Assembly: GCF_020091585.1 (NCBI RefSeq)
Contig: NZ_CP083582.1
Coordinates: 6,644,536 to 6,708,535 of the forward strand
Reading direction: 5' to 3'
DNA: 64,000 bases
Origin: Kovacikia minuta CCNUW1
GTDB lineage: Bacteria; Cyanobacteriota; Cyanobacteriia; Leptolyngbyales; Leptolyngbyaceae
The notes beneath the pieces were generated by a model. The model did no database searches. It was not told where the DNA came from and saw only the letters and a list, made by a program, of their open reading frames with translations. This document shows, piece by piece, positions 28,658 through 37,481 of the stretch. Within the stretch, counting starts at the first letter, position 1. Each line of letters begins with the position of its first letter. Both the position numbers and the translations under genes were made by a program.

Positions 28658-29596
28658 TCAGTTTAGTGTGCCTTGCCTGGTAGATTCTGACTGAACCTGA
28701 ATCCACTCTTGCAAAATTGGATTCACTAATTCTGGAGCTTCATCCTGGGGGCAATGACCGACGCCTTCCAGGGGAATAAACTGTTGCACCTGGGGAAATT
28801 TGGCAAATTCACGCCCTAAGGTAATCGGCTCCCACGGATCTTTTTCTCCCCATAGGATAATGGCGGGACAGGGCAGCACTTCCAGCAAATCCTCCGGTAG
28901 CGGTCCTTGTGAGTAGCCAGTAAACGCCAGAAATACCTCCGCCGCTCCGATATCCTTAGCTGGAGCCATCAGCAGATCGACCAGTTCATCCGTCACAGTT
29001 TCCGCATTAGCATAGGCTTTGAGCAGAATTTTCCGTACCGTTGCAGGTTTGGCCAGCTGCTTGAAAAACGTCTGACCAATCCATTGGTTTTTTAGAATCC
29101 GCTGGAGGAGGGGCGCACCGATTTGTTTCAACCAGGGTTGGGTTGCCCGGCGGCGATCGTGCAACAACCGCAGGGAACAATTGAGCATCGCGATCGCCCG
29201 CGCAATTTCTGGGTGATCCACTGCTGCCTGCATTACAGCTATACACCCGATCGAATTCCCCACCAGAAAGACTGGCTCCCCTACCACCTCTTTACAGAAG
29301 TCCGCGATCTGTTGCCCCCAGGTTTCAAAGGTATACTCTACCTGCTCTCCTGGTTTCAGTGAACCGGGTGTGGGCTTGGCAGACCCACCAAACCCAATCA
29401 AATCCAACGCATAGACCCTACAGGTTTCCGCCAGCACCGGAATGTTTTTCCGCCAGTGCCCTAGAGAAGCCCCAAACCCATGTACCAATACAACGGCTGC
29501 ACCTTGCGTACCCTGGGTCTGGTAGGTAATGGGAAACCCTTGCCAGTTCCAGGTTTGAGTTGCGATCGTGGAGTTTGCTGGGGGAGAAACAGTCAT
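28658..29596 (-). CDS. Alpha/beta hydrolase
   Basis: 312 residues. Oxyanion-hole motif VLVHGFGASLGHWR (residues about 37-50), nucleophile elbow VGNSIGC (Ser near 115), acid WGEKDPWEP, and catalytic His in EGVGHCPQDEAP. The triad is complete. The family includes haloperoxidase/dienelactone-type esterases and plant pheophytinase-like enzymes; the substrate is unknown. The stop is 27 bases upstream of the Uma2 ATG, so the two may be co-transcribed. Confidence 0.88.
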   Translation of the reverse strand: MTVSPPANSTIATQTWNWQGFPITYQTQGTQGAAVVLVHGFGASLGHWRKNIPVLAETCRVYALDLIGFGGSAKPTPGSLKPGEQVEYTFETWGQQIADFCKEVVGEPVFLVGNSIGCIAVMQAAVDHPEIARAIAMLNCSLRLLHDRRRATQPWLKQIGAPLLQRILKNQWIGQTFFKQLAKPATVRKILLKAYANAETVTDELVDLLMAPAKDIGAAEVFLAFTGYSQGPLPEDLLEVLPCPAIILWGEKDPWEPITLGREFAKFPQVQQFIPLEGVGHCPQDEAPELVNPILQEWIQVQSESTRQGTLN

Positions 29597-29771
29597 AAAA
29601 TACTACCTGTAAAAATATTTGCCATACATCTTCCTCCATTCTGCCAAACTTTACTTTACAAAACTTTACATGAATTTTGTAGGACTATATGTCCGATGTT
29701 GCTTGAGTCAGTACGATCGCTCCCTCTCTGACGACTGAAGTTTATTTCGACCGTACTGGTACAATCGCACC

Positions 29772-30279
29772 ATGTTTGATAATGTTTGCCGATTTCTAGC
29801 TGAAACCTTCCCAACTGACTTTGCTACCTGGTTGCTGGGAGAACCGATTACGCTGACGGAATTAAGCCCTTCAGAATTATCGCTTGAACCAATTCGCACA
29901 GATGCACTCATTCTTCTGCAATCGAGTGAAATTGTGCTGCATATTGAATTTCAAACAGTCCCAAAAGCAAACATTCCGTTTCGGATGGCAGATTACCGAC
30001 TGCGTGTGTATCGACGCTTTCCACAACGGCAGATGCATCAGGTGGTTATTTATCTTCAGCAGACGAATTCAGACTTAGCCCAACAAACGACCTTCACGCT
30101 AGAACGAACCCAGCATGAATTTGATGTTATTCGCCTCTGGGAGCAGCCAGCAGCAAATTTTTTTGACACTCCAGGTTTACTTCCATTCGCGATTTTAAGC
30201 CAGGTGAACGATCGCATTCAGGTCTTGCAGCAGGTTGCACGAGCGATCGAGCAATTGCCAGATCCACAGATGCAAAACA
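29772..30279 (+). pseudogene. Rpn/DUF4351-type nuclease-like gene, 3' end lost to IS30
   Basis: Codes MFDNVCRFLAETFPTDFATWLLGEP... for 169 codons up to the left end of the IS30 element at 30280, then runs on into IS sequence to a stop at 30326. The family (PD-(D/E)XK, seen here as RTDALILLQSSEIVLHIEFQT) usually has a further C-terminal part, which is not found on the other side of the IS. The family is linked to recombination-promoting nucleases. Probably non-functional. Confidence 0.75.
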
Positions 30280-31366
30280 ACGCCAATTCAAATCTGAAGT
30301 GCACCACCTCTAGAAGCTTCCCCTAGAGGGACTCAAAAGGGTAACCTGGCATTTATCACAACAACAGGAAACCCTAATGAGCTATACGCAGCTTAGCGCA
30401 GATGAGCGCCTGGAACTCTATCGATTGAGACAAAGGGGTGATTTGTCCTTGCGGGCAATTGCCATTCGAATGGGACGTTCCCACAGCACCATTTCTCGTG
30501 AACTCAAACGCAACCAAAGCTCAGAGCAGATCTATCTACCGGACTTGGCTCAAGCTCAGCAGCACGTTCGTCGGCAGCAGTCCAAGCAACCGTTTGTGGG
30601 CATCTCTGAGGGTTGTTTGGCGAGGGTGAAAGCGCAACTTCGGCAGTACCATAGCCCGCAACAGATTGCCGGTTCACTCAAGCTCAAAGGACTGGAGTGG
30701 GTGAGCCATGAGACCATCTATCAGATGATTTATCACAACTATGCCGATATGGGTGCCTATCGTGGCTATTTACGGCACTCTCACATCCGACGGCAGCATC
30801 GGAGCGCCAAGCGACAGAAACGAGGATTGATTCCCAATCGAGTTGGGATTGAACACAGACCTGTGATTGCAGAACAAAAGAGTGAAATTGGGCATTGGGA
30901 AGGCGATACGATCGTCGGGGTAATCATTTGGGAGCGATTGCGACGCATGTAGACAAAGCCTCAAAGTTTCTGGTTGCACGAGTGATGAAAGACCGAACAG
31001 CAGGGGAGATGAACCGTGTCAGTATTGCAGCGTTTGAGTCGATTCCAAAAGAGCGACGCAAGACGATGACGTTTGATAATGGCAAGGAGTTTAGCAAGCA
31101 TGAGCAACTAACAGCGAGGTTGGGAGTGCAATGTTATTTTGCCAATCCATATCATTCTTGGGAACGTGGGTTGAATGAGCATACGAATGGATTGATTCGA
31201 CAGTTTTTCCCAAAAGGAACGAATTTTAGAATCGTCAAGCAAGATGAAGTCGATCAAGTAGTTGAATTGATTAATCATCGACCGAGACAATCGTTAGGTT
31301 ATCGAACTCCTCATGAGGTATTCTGGGGTCAGTCAGGTGATGGTGCACTTCAGATTTGAATTGGCG
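30280..31366 (+). mobile_element. IS30-family element
   Basis: 1087 bp bounded by perfect 26-bp inverted repeats (30280-30305 and 31341-31366; ends CGCCAATTC...GCACCA). No target-site duplication is visible (left flank ...AAAACAA, right flank CTATTAA...). It truncates genes on both sides, which suggests recombination or deletion after insertion. Confidence 0.9.
30377..31359 (+). pseudogene. IS30-family transposase, frameshifted
   Basis: The N-terminal part (ATG 30377; helix-turn-helix LRAIAIRMGRSHSTISRELKRN) runs to a stop at 30952. The catalytic C-terminal part (GNHLGAIATHVDKASKFL..., FDNGKEF, NPYHSWERGLNEHTNGLIRQFFPKG) lies in the -1 frame to 31359. The junction is the G-run at 30917-30920: five Gs instead of four would give GDTIVGGNHLGAI and an intact protein. 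The DDE residues are present but split between frames. This is either a 1-base loss or a homopolymer error. Confidence 0.88.
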
Positions 31367-32024
31367 CTATTAAATCAGATGAATGAATTATATTGACCCA
31401 CCTTAACTTATGTGATTCAATAAAATTCTTTTTATATACTTCCTCTAAAGCACGATTTACAATAGAAAAGTCAATATCTAACATTTGCTTGAGAAATAAT
31501 AGAGGGGATCCCAATGTACTGATACTCTCTAGGTTGATATCATTCAAATACTTACGGAAAATGAAAGCCGGATCGTCTTTAGGCAAAGTACTTGAGAAGA
31601 GAAGATCCCAAAGGATTAAACTACCCAGAGAGTGGGCAATAAAGTGAATTTTAGTCTGTTCAGGATGATCATCTAAAAACTGCTTCAACTGCTCACAAAT
31701 AACTTTACGGATTGCCTTACCACGCTCAGGATTCTGATAAATCAAAAAATCTCCTAAAAAACTATTAACCAGCTCGTTTCTGCGCCTTTTGTACCTATAA
31801 ATATCAAAATGATACTCTTTGTATTCTTTATGTTTTTCGCAGGCTCTTGAGAAATCTTTTTCAATGCATTCGATAACTTGGTACTTCTTATTGATGAATA
31901 AATTTCCCCAAAAGCTTGAGTAAAAATTTGCTGGAGTTCTCACATTATTTTTGATATTTCGTATAAGTGTGTCGGCATATTTGCAATTTGGGGTATTGAC
32001 ACCATGAATAAAAAAGACAAGCAT
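31350..32024 (-). pseudogene. Lipase-like alpha/beta hydrolase, 3' end replaced by IS30
   Basis: 224 codons beginning MLVFFIHGVNTPNCKYADTLIRNIKNN (oxyanion motif IHGVN) with the nucleophile elbow FIAHSLGSLILWD. The last residues (PIQI and stop) are coded by the IS30 terminal repeat, so the true C-terminus after SSDLIA, including the expected catalytic His, is missing. Codon use is clearly more A+T-rich than in neighbouring genes, which suggests acquisition from elsewhere. Confidence 0.75.
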
Positions 32025-32166
32025 CCTAATTAATACCTTCGCCTATGATCGTGTTGATACAATACTTCCCCTTAAAAGACTCGGAATAACTCTTAGGTTT
32101 AATTCTCGGTAGCCGTTAAAATGGAGTTTGTGTCAGGATCAGGTGTTACTCCAAGGTAGATTTTCC

Positions 32167-33075
32167 ATGCAGGTGCAAACGTCCGTTTCTTCCTTGCCAT
32201 TTCTCGGACCCGATGTTGCGGCAGACTACCGCAACGCCAACGTTGTGATTTTGCCGATTCCCTATGAAGCAACGACCACCTATCGTCGGGGTTGTGAGAA
32301 TGGTCCCGATGCAATTCTAGATGCCTCCCAACAGGTCGAGTACTACGATGAAGAACTCGATCGCGAACTGTGGGAGGTCGGGATTTACACCGAAGGGGCG
32401 ATCGCCGATACCCGCAACGCTCAGAAAGTTTCCTCCGAGGAAATGCTAAAACTTACTCAGGAGACTGTTTACAGGCTGGTATCAGACGGCAAATTTGTGA
32501 TTTCGCTAGGGGGTGAACACAGCATTACCACTGGGATTGTGGAAGCTTACCGACAGGCGAATCCGGGTGAAGCCTTTACCGTTGTTCAAATCGATGCCCA
32601 CGGAGACCTGCGCCACGAGTATGAAGGCTCGATTCATAACCATGCCTGTGTCATGCGGCGGATTGTGGATATGGAGTTGCCCACCGTGCAGGTTGGGATT
32701 CGCAGCATTTGCAAGGAAGAAGCCGATCTAATCAAGGAAAAACAGCTTGCGGTCTTTCGGGCGCGGGAAATCGTTGCCCAACCCAACTGGATGGATCGCG
32801 CCCTTGCCAGCATCAAAACCCCCAAAGTTTTCATTACGGTTGATCTGGATGGCATCGATCCCACTTTGATCCCCGGTGTCGGCACCCCCGAACCGGGTGG
32901 CTTAAACTGGTACTCTCTCCTAACCTTCTTGCAGAAAATTTTTGCCACCCATCCGGTTATCGGTTGCGACGTGATGGAACTCGCCCCAATCACAGATTCC
33001 GTAGTTTCAGAGTTCACGGCAGCCAAATTGGTTTATAAACTTATTGGATATCAGGCGATCTCACAAGGTTGGTAA
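32167..33075 (+). CDS. speB: Agmatinase / ureohydrolase
   Basis: 302 residues from ATG 32167 (MQVQTSVSSLPF); an earlier in-frame start at 32128 is less likely. Manganese-binding motifs of the ureohydrolase family: SLGGEHSITTG, QIDAHGDLRHEYEG, and VDLDGIDPTLIPGVGTPEPGG. Likely releases urea from agmatine to give putrescine. The cyanobacterial guanidine hydrolase (GdmH) is a close relative and cannot be excluded, but that enzyme is longer as I recall. Confidence 0.85.
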   Translation: MQVQTSVSSLPFLGPDVAADYRNANVVILPIPYEATTTYRRGCENGPDAILDASQQVEYYDEELDRELWEVGIYTEGAIADTRNAQKVSSEEMLKLTQETVYRLVSDGKFVISLGGEHSITTGIVEAYRQANPGEAFTVVQIDAHGDLRHEYEGSIHNHACVMRRIVDMELPTVQVGIRSICKEEADLIKEKQLAVFRAREIVAQPNWMDRALASIKTPKVFITVDLDGIDPTLIPGVGTPEPGGLNWYSLLTFLQKIFATHPVIGCDVMELAPITDSVVSEFTAAKLVYKLIGYQAISQGW

Positions 33076-33136
33076 TCAATTAGTTTTCAGCTGATAGCTA
33101 ACCACAACAAGCTCACTCTTAACAGGACTCAGCTTC

Positions 33137-33679
33137 ATGGAAACTGGCACACTTATTGGCGGTTATGCTCCAGATTTTGAGATACCAGGGATTGATGGTA
33201 CAGTTCATCATCTCGCCCGCTATCTGGAACGGTTTAAGGCAGTGGGAGTTGTGTTTATGTGCAATCACTGCCCCTACGTTAAGCTTTATCTCGATCGACT
33301 CAAGCAAATTCAGTCAGACTTTCAGGATCAGGGCTTTACCCTGATTGGCATTAACTCTAATGATGCCGATCGCTACCCTGATGATAGTTTTGAAAATATG
33401 AAGCAGTTCGCGATCGAACACCAGCTCAACTTTCCCTATCTGCGAGATGAAACCCAGGACGTTGCCCAAACCTTTGGTGCCGAAAAAACTCCCCATGTTT
33501 TCCTACTCAACCAGGCAGGCGTTCTTTGCTACAGCGGCTGCATCGACGATAGCCCAAATGACTTGACAGCTGTAAAGTCGCCCTACTTGCGAGATGCGAT
33601 CATTCAGGTATTAAACCAAGAAACCATTATTCCCACTTCCACCAATCCGGTTGGGTGTTCTGTGAAATGGCGCAATTAA
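33137..33679 (+). CDS. Thioredoxin-fold peroxiredoxin-like protein
   Basis: 180 residues. Redoxin/AhpC-TSA fold: GGYAPDFEIPGIDGTVHHL, FMCNHCPYVKLYLDRL (CxxC near residue 37-40 in CNHC), GINSNDADRYPDDSFENMK, TPHVFLLNQAG. CNHCPYV is the redox motif of a common cyanobacterial thioredoxin-family protein. It probably acts as a cytosolic disulfide reductase or peroxidase. It lies 61 bases after the ureohydrolase gene. Confidence 0.85.
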   Translation: METGTLIGGYAPDFEIPGIDGTVHHLARYLERFKAVGVVFMCNHCPYVKLYLDRLKQIQSDFQDQGFTLIGINSNDADRYPDDSFENMKQFAIEHQLNFPYLRDETQDVAQTFGAEKTPHVFLLNQAGVLCYSGCIDDSPNDLTAVKSPYLRDAIIQVLNQETIIPTSTNPVGCSVKWRN

Positions 33680-33917
33680 GAACCGTAGAATTAAGAGTTT
33701 TTTACGCCGAGTAATATTTTCTAATAAGATTCTGTGTAACGTCATGGTTTAAGACCTTACTAAAATCCAGGCGGGATGGCGCGAGGCGCTAAATTATTCT
33801 TCAATTAGGATTTATAACTTATAATTCTCAATTCTCAATCCTTCATTCTCCGACCGCTTGCATCTTAGTGTTATCTTATGGTTGTGAAACGACTGGAGTT
33901 GAGAAAGTAGTCACTAA

Positions 33918-34646
33918 ATGGGATTAACTTACCAGCGGGTAGTGCTGAAGCTAAGCGGCGAAGCTCTGATGGGCGATCTCCCCTACGGCATTGATGGCAC
34001 CATTGTTCAAGATATTGCCCAGGAAGTGGCAGATGTTGTTGCCAATGGGGTCCAGGTGGCGATCGTCGTCGGTGGCGGCAATATTTTTCGAGGGGTCAAG
34101 GGGGCAGCGGCAGGTATGGATCGTGCCACTGCTGATTATATTGGCATGATTGCCACCGTCATGAATGCCATGACTCTTCAGGATGCTTTAGAACGGATTG
34201 GCGTTCCTACCCGTGTCCAAACTGCCATCTCGATGCAGGAAGTTGCTGAACCGTATATCCGTCGCCGTGCGATTCGCCACCTGGAGAAAAAACGAGTCGT
34301 GATTTTTGGCGCAGGTTCTGGTAACCCCTTTTTCACAACGGACACGACGGCTGCCCTACGGGCTGCCGAAATTGGCGCAGATGTTTTGTTTAAGGCAACC
34401 AAGGTAGACGGGGTTTATGATTCAGATCCACGAGTCAATCCCAATGCTCGTCGTTATGAAACCCTCAACTATGGACATATTCTTACCCAAGAGTTACGGG
34501 TGATGGACAGTACTGCCATATCCTTATGTAAAGACAACAATATTCCCATCATTGTTTTCGACCTTTCGGTGAAAGGAAACGTTCGTCGAGCCGTGTTGGG
34601 AGAAAAAATTGGAACGCTTGTCGGAGGTTTCTGTGAAGTTAGCTGA
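33918..34646 (+). CDS. pyrH: UMP kinase
   Basis: 242 residues. Conserved [42 protein letters not shown] and [15 protein letters not shown]. Phosphorylates UMP to UDP. Forms the usual bacterial pair with frr, whose start overlaps it by 14 bases. Confidence 0.97.
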   Translation: MGLTYQRVVLKLSGEALMGDLPYGIDGTIVQDIAQEVADVVANGVQVAIVVGGGNIFRGVKGAAAGMDRATADYIGMIATVMNAMTLQDALERIGVPTRVQTAISMQEVAEPYIRRRAIRHLEKKRVVIFGAGSGNPFFTTDTTAALRAAEIGADVLFKATKVDGVYDSDPRVNPNARRYETLNYGHILTQELRVMDSTAISLCKDNNIPIIVFDLSVKGNVRRAVLGEKIGTLVGGFCEVS

Positions 34647-35181
34647 TGTTGAAGACCACATGCATAAGGCTGTTGAGGCAACTCAGCGGTCATTTAATAC
34701 AATTCGCACCGGGCGGGCAAACCCCTCTTTACTTGATCGGGTTGTTGTAGAGTACTACGGCGCGCCTACGCCACTCAAGTCTCTAGCAAATATTAGTGTC
34801 CCCGATGCCAGCACGATCGCCATCCAACCCTTTGATCGCAGCAGCTTAAACCTAGTCGAGAAAGCCATTCAACTCTCTGACCTGGGACTAACTCCTAACA
34901 ATGATGGTTCTGTAATTCGGTTAAATATTCCACCGTTGACCAGCGATCGTCGTAAGGAGTTGGTAAAACAGGCAGCAAAGTTTGCTGAAGAAGGAAAAGT
35001 CTCTATTCGCAACATTCGTCGAGATGCGGTAGACTCCGTGCGTAAGCAGGAGAAAAGCGGCGAAGTTTCTGAAGACGAAGCTCGTGATCTACAAGATAAA
35101 ATTCAGAAATTGACCGATAAATACGCTGCCAAAATTGATGGATTGCTTACCGAAAAAGAGAAAGATATTACAACAGTTTGA
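34633..35181 (+). CDS. frr: Ribosome recycling factor
   Basis: 182 residues from GTG 34633 ([37 protein letters not shown]). GGAGG lies 5-6 nt upstream, inside the pyrH end; a longer frame from 34609 lacks that site. Standard length. Splits post-termination 70S ribosomes with EF-G. Translationally coupled to pyrH by the overlap. Confidence 0.96.
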   Translation: MKLADVEDHMHKAVEATQRSFNTIRTGRANPSLLDRVVVEYYGAPTPLKSLANISVPDASTIAIQPFDRSSLNLVEKAIQLSDLGLTPNNDGSVIRLNIPPLTSDRRKELVKQAAKFAEEGKVSIRNIRRDAVDSVRKQEKSGEVSEDEARDLQDKIQKLTDKYAAKIDGLLTEKEKDITTV

Positions 35182-35200
35182 AGATGCGGGTCATCGGTCA

Positions 35201-35243
35201 TCGGTAATGGGGCAGGCTGCGATTACTGGTTACCCATTACCGA
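35201..35243 (+). terminator. Hairpin after frr
   Basis: TCGGTAATGGG (35201-35211) and CCCATTACCGA (35233-35243) form a perfect 11-bp stem 20 bases past the frr stop. It lies in a heptad-like repeat (CGGTCAT). Confidence 0.65.
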
Positions 35244-35257
35244 TTACCCATCAGCAA

Positions 35258-35458
35258 TTACCAAATAATTTGTAAATCGTTTGTGTAAGCCCCAATTAAA
35301 TCAACAGGTGGGGTCGGACGAACGATATAGGCGACATGCATGGGATAACCCAGAGTGTAGATGGCGTCCACATATTTGAGTGCGGTTTCGCGGTTTTTAC
35401 AGGAACGGATTGCCCGTTGTTTTCCGTTTGGATACTGAATGCAAACTTGCCAGTCCAT
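35258..35458 (-). CDS. Conserved small protein of unknown function
   Basis: 66 residues from ATG 35458 (MDWQVCIQYPNGKQRAIRSCKNRETALKYVDAIYTLGYPMHVAYIVRPTPP...). A short alpha/beta pattern; it looks like a family restricted to cyanobacteria. No catalytic motif is seen. Faces away from frr. Confidence 0.6.
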   Translation of the reverse strand: MDWQVCIQYPNGKQRAIRSCKNRETALKYVDAIYTLGYPMHVAYIVRPTPPVDLIGAYTNDLQIIW

Positions 35459-35958
35459 AATGAACCTCACCCAAAAGCTAGGGGAATCGAATGTTCACTT
35501 CATAAAACATTCATGTTCCGATCCTAAGATTTACAGGGAATCTTGCACTCCGTAAAACCTGTGAAATAAAGAATTAAGGCAATAACAGGAACTGTCCACT
35601 GATTCGACGACTTCAATCAGTGAACCTCCTGATACTTCAGAAAATTCTTGCCTGAATCGGGTTTAAGCTGACCAGGCTCCGTTAATTAACTCAGGTTTCA
35701 ACCTGTGACAGTTCAATGAACTGCCCACTGCAAAGCAGATGGCACTTAAATTAGCGACAAAGAAGGGGCTCGCTTCCCGGTCTCTTGAAGCATTGAAGAT
35801 TTATTTCCTGGCCGAAAACCGTAGAGCCGTCCCCTTAAACCAGCCCTGCTTTCAGAAAACTTAAAGAATTCATGATTCTTAGCAGACGATCGACCTAAAC
35901 TTTTGCATGAGCAGTTAGATTCTGTTCTAGTCATGCAGTCGCGTTAAGAGAAAGCTTT
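35459..35958. other. Intergenic region with short hairpins
   Basis: No gene supported. Contains CAGGTT-TC-AACCTG at 35693-35706 and ACTGATT/AATCAGT arms at 35598-35604 and 35615-35621. A plus-strand promoter for the next gene is expected. I cannot assign a known RNA family. Confidence 0.45.
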
Positions 35959-37083
35959 ATGTTTGATTGTATTGTCGTTGGAGCGGGACCCGCCGGAGCA
36001 AGTGCTGCTTACCATTTGGCGAAACGGGGTCGTTCAGTCCTGATTCTGGAAAAACAAGCTTTACCCCGCTATAAGCCTTGCAGTGGCGGAGTTTCACCAG
36101 CGATCGCGCAATGGTTTGACTTTGATTTTTCCCCCGCGATCGACCTCAAGGTGGAAAACATCCGCTACACCTGGAAACTGGATGACCCGGTTCACGCCAG
36201 GTTAGAAACACCAGAACCCATGTGGATGGTGCAACGCGACGTGTTTGATCACTTCCTGGTACAACAGGCGCAAAAACAAGGAGCAGAACTCCGCGACAAC
36301 ACTGAGGCAACAGGCATTGCCTATAAAAGTGACCATTGGCAGGTGAATACCGCGAATGGCCCCCTTACAGGACGCTATCTGATTGCAGCAGATGGAGCCA
36401 AAGGACCAACCAGAAAGTGGTTGGGCTTTAAGGAGGCAAAACAGCGTCTGGGCGCAACCCTGGAAGCTTCCCTAGCAGACGTAGACCCGACCAATGCCCA
36501 CTTTGAGTTTGGGATGGTCAAAAACGGCTACATCTGGAACTTTCCCAAATCCAACGGCTACTCACTGGGGGTTTCCACTTTCCGTGGTGGCGAACCTTCC
36601 GATCTGCAAAATTTGCTCACTGAATATGCCAATAAATTTGGCATGAATTTGGGATCAAGCCAACAGTTTCTTCATCCTGTTTGCCTGTGGGATGGCAACC
36701 AGAAACTGCATACCCGCAATGCCCTGCTTGCTGGGGAAGCAGCTTGTGTAGTTGACCCCTTCACTGCTGAGGGCATTCGCCCTTCTATCTTTACGGGGGT
36801 GAAAGCCGCAGAGGCGATCGATCAGGCACTGGCTGGAAACATCAATGCTTTAGAAGCCTACAGCCAGGTGATCAGTGAAGAATGGGGAACCGATATGGTG
36901 TGGGCACAACGGCTTGCAGGTCTGTTCTACCGGATTCCAGGAATTGGCTATAAGGTTGGGGTCAAACGTCCCGCTGCAACGGAACGCATCGGTAAAATTC
37001 TCTGTGGAGAATTGCGTTATGCAGATGTTGCCAATTTTGCCATCAAACGACTCAGTGGCAGTCTTTTGCCTGGAATGGGATAA
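35959..37083 (+). CDS. Geranylgeranyl-reductase-family flavoprotein
   Basis: 374 residues. FAD-binding CIVVGAGPAGASAAYHLAKRG at the N-terminus, the PRYKPCSGGVSPA motif of the geranylgeranyl reductase family, and RNALLAGEAACVVDPFTAEGIRPSIFTGVKAAEAI. Shorter than and distinct from the chlP product at 25176-26399. Likely reduces an isoprenoid or polyene chain; the substrate is unknown. Stands alone, followed by a strong palindrome. Confidence 0.85.
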   Translation: MFDCIVVGAGPAGASAAYHLAKRGRSVLILEKQALPRYKPCSGGVSPAIAQWFDFDFSPAIDLKVENIRYTWKLDDPVHARLETPEPMWMVQRDVFDHFLVQQAQKQGAELRDNTEATGIAYKSDHWQVNTANGPLTGRYLIAADGAKGPTRKWLGFKEAKQRLGATLEASLADVDPTNAHFEFGMVKNGYIWNFPKSNGYSLGVSTFRGGEPSDLQNLLTEYANKFGMNLGSSQQFLHPVCLWDGNQKLHTRNALLAGEAACVVDPFTAEGIRPSIFTGVKAAEAIDQALAGNINALEAYSQVISEEWGTDMVWAQRLAGLFYRIPGIGYKVGVKRPAATERIGKILCGELRYADVANFAIKRLSGSLLPGMG

Positions 37084-37111
37084 AGGTTCGCGGTTCGGTG
37101 GGTGGTCTGGT

Positions 37112-37151
37112 TGAGATCCCCAGCTTCTTCTAGAAGAAGCTGGGGATCTCA
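37112..37151. terminator. 40-bp perfect palindrome
   Basis: The two 20-bp halves are exact reverse complements (centre TCTAGA at about 37129-37134). It sits 29 bases past the flavoprotein stop. A factor-independent terminator without T-tract is likely; it could also be a protein-binding site. Confidence 0.7.
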
Positions 37152-37475
37152 GTGTTTGTACGTAGTAAGCAAATTAACTTGTACTTTTGATCTAGGTAAT
37201 TTCGTTTACGTAAAGCGCTTTTGAACGTGAAATTGCTGATGACGGCTAAGATATCATTCCTGAAGATGTTCTGCAAGCACTTCCCTAAAAGGAATTTAGC
37301 CCTTTGAAAGGGCTAGGCGATTGAAATGGTTGCAGTGGAGTGAGATGACTCAGTACAGGTACGTTTTAGCACTAAAAAATGTGTAAGTGTGTAACAAGCA
37401 GTTATTCCGTTTATGTTGAGGGAACTCTTAGAAGAAGGTCAGAAAGTAAACAACTGACTGTAATCAGGATTAGTT
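37152..37475. other. Intergenic region upstream of the sensor kinase
   Basis: No gene. One hairpin, TAGCCCTTT-G-AAAGGGCTA, lies at 37297-37315. The kinase promoter should be here. Confidence 0.5.
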
Positions 37476-37481
37476 TTGTGG

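Noticed and set aside
30917-30922. Programmed -1 frameshift in the IS30 transposase
   Set aside because: No X-XXY-YYZ slippery heptamer; IS30 transposases normally come from one frame, so a lost G is simpler.
30270-31376. Target-site duplication for the IS30 element
   Set aside because: The flanks (AAAACAA and CTATTAA) share no direct repeat.
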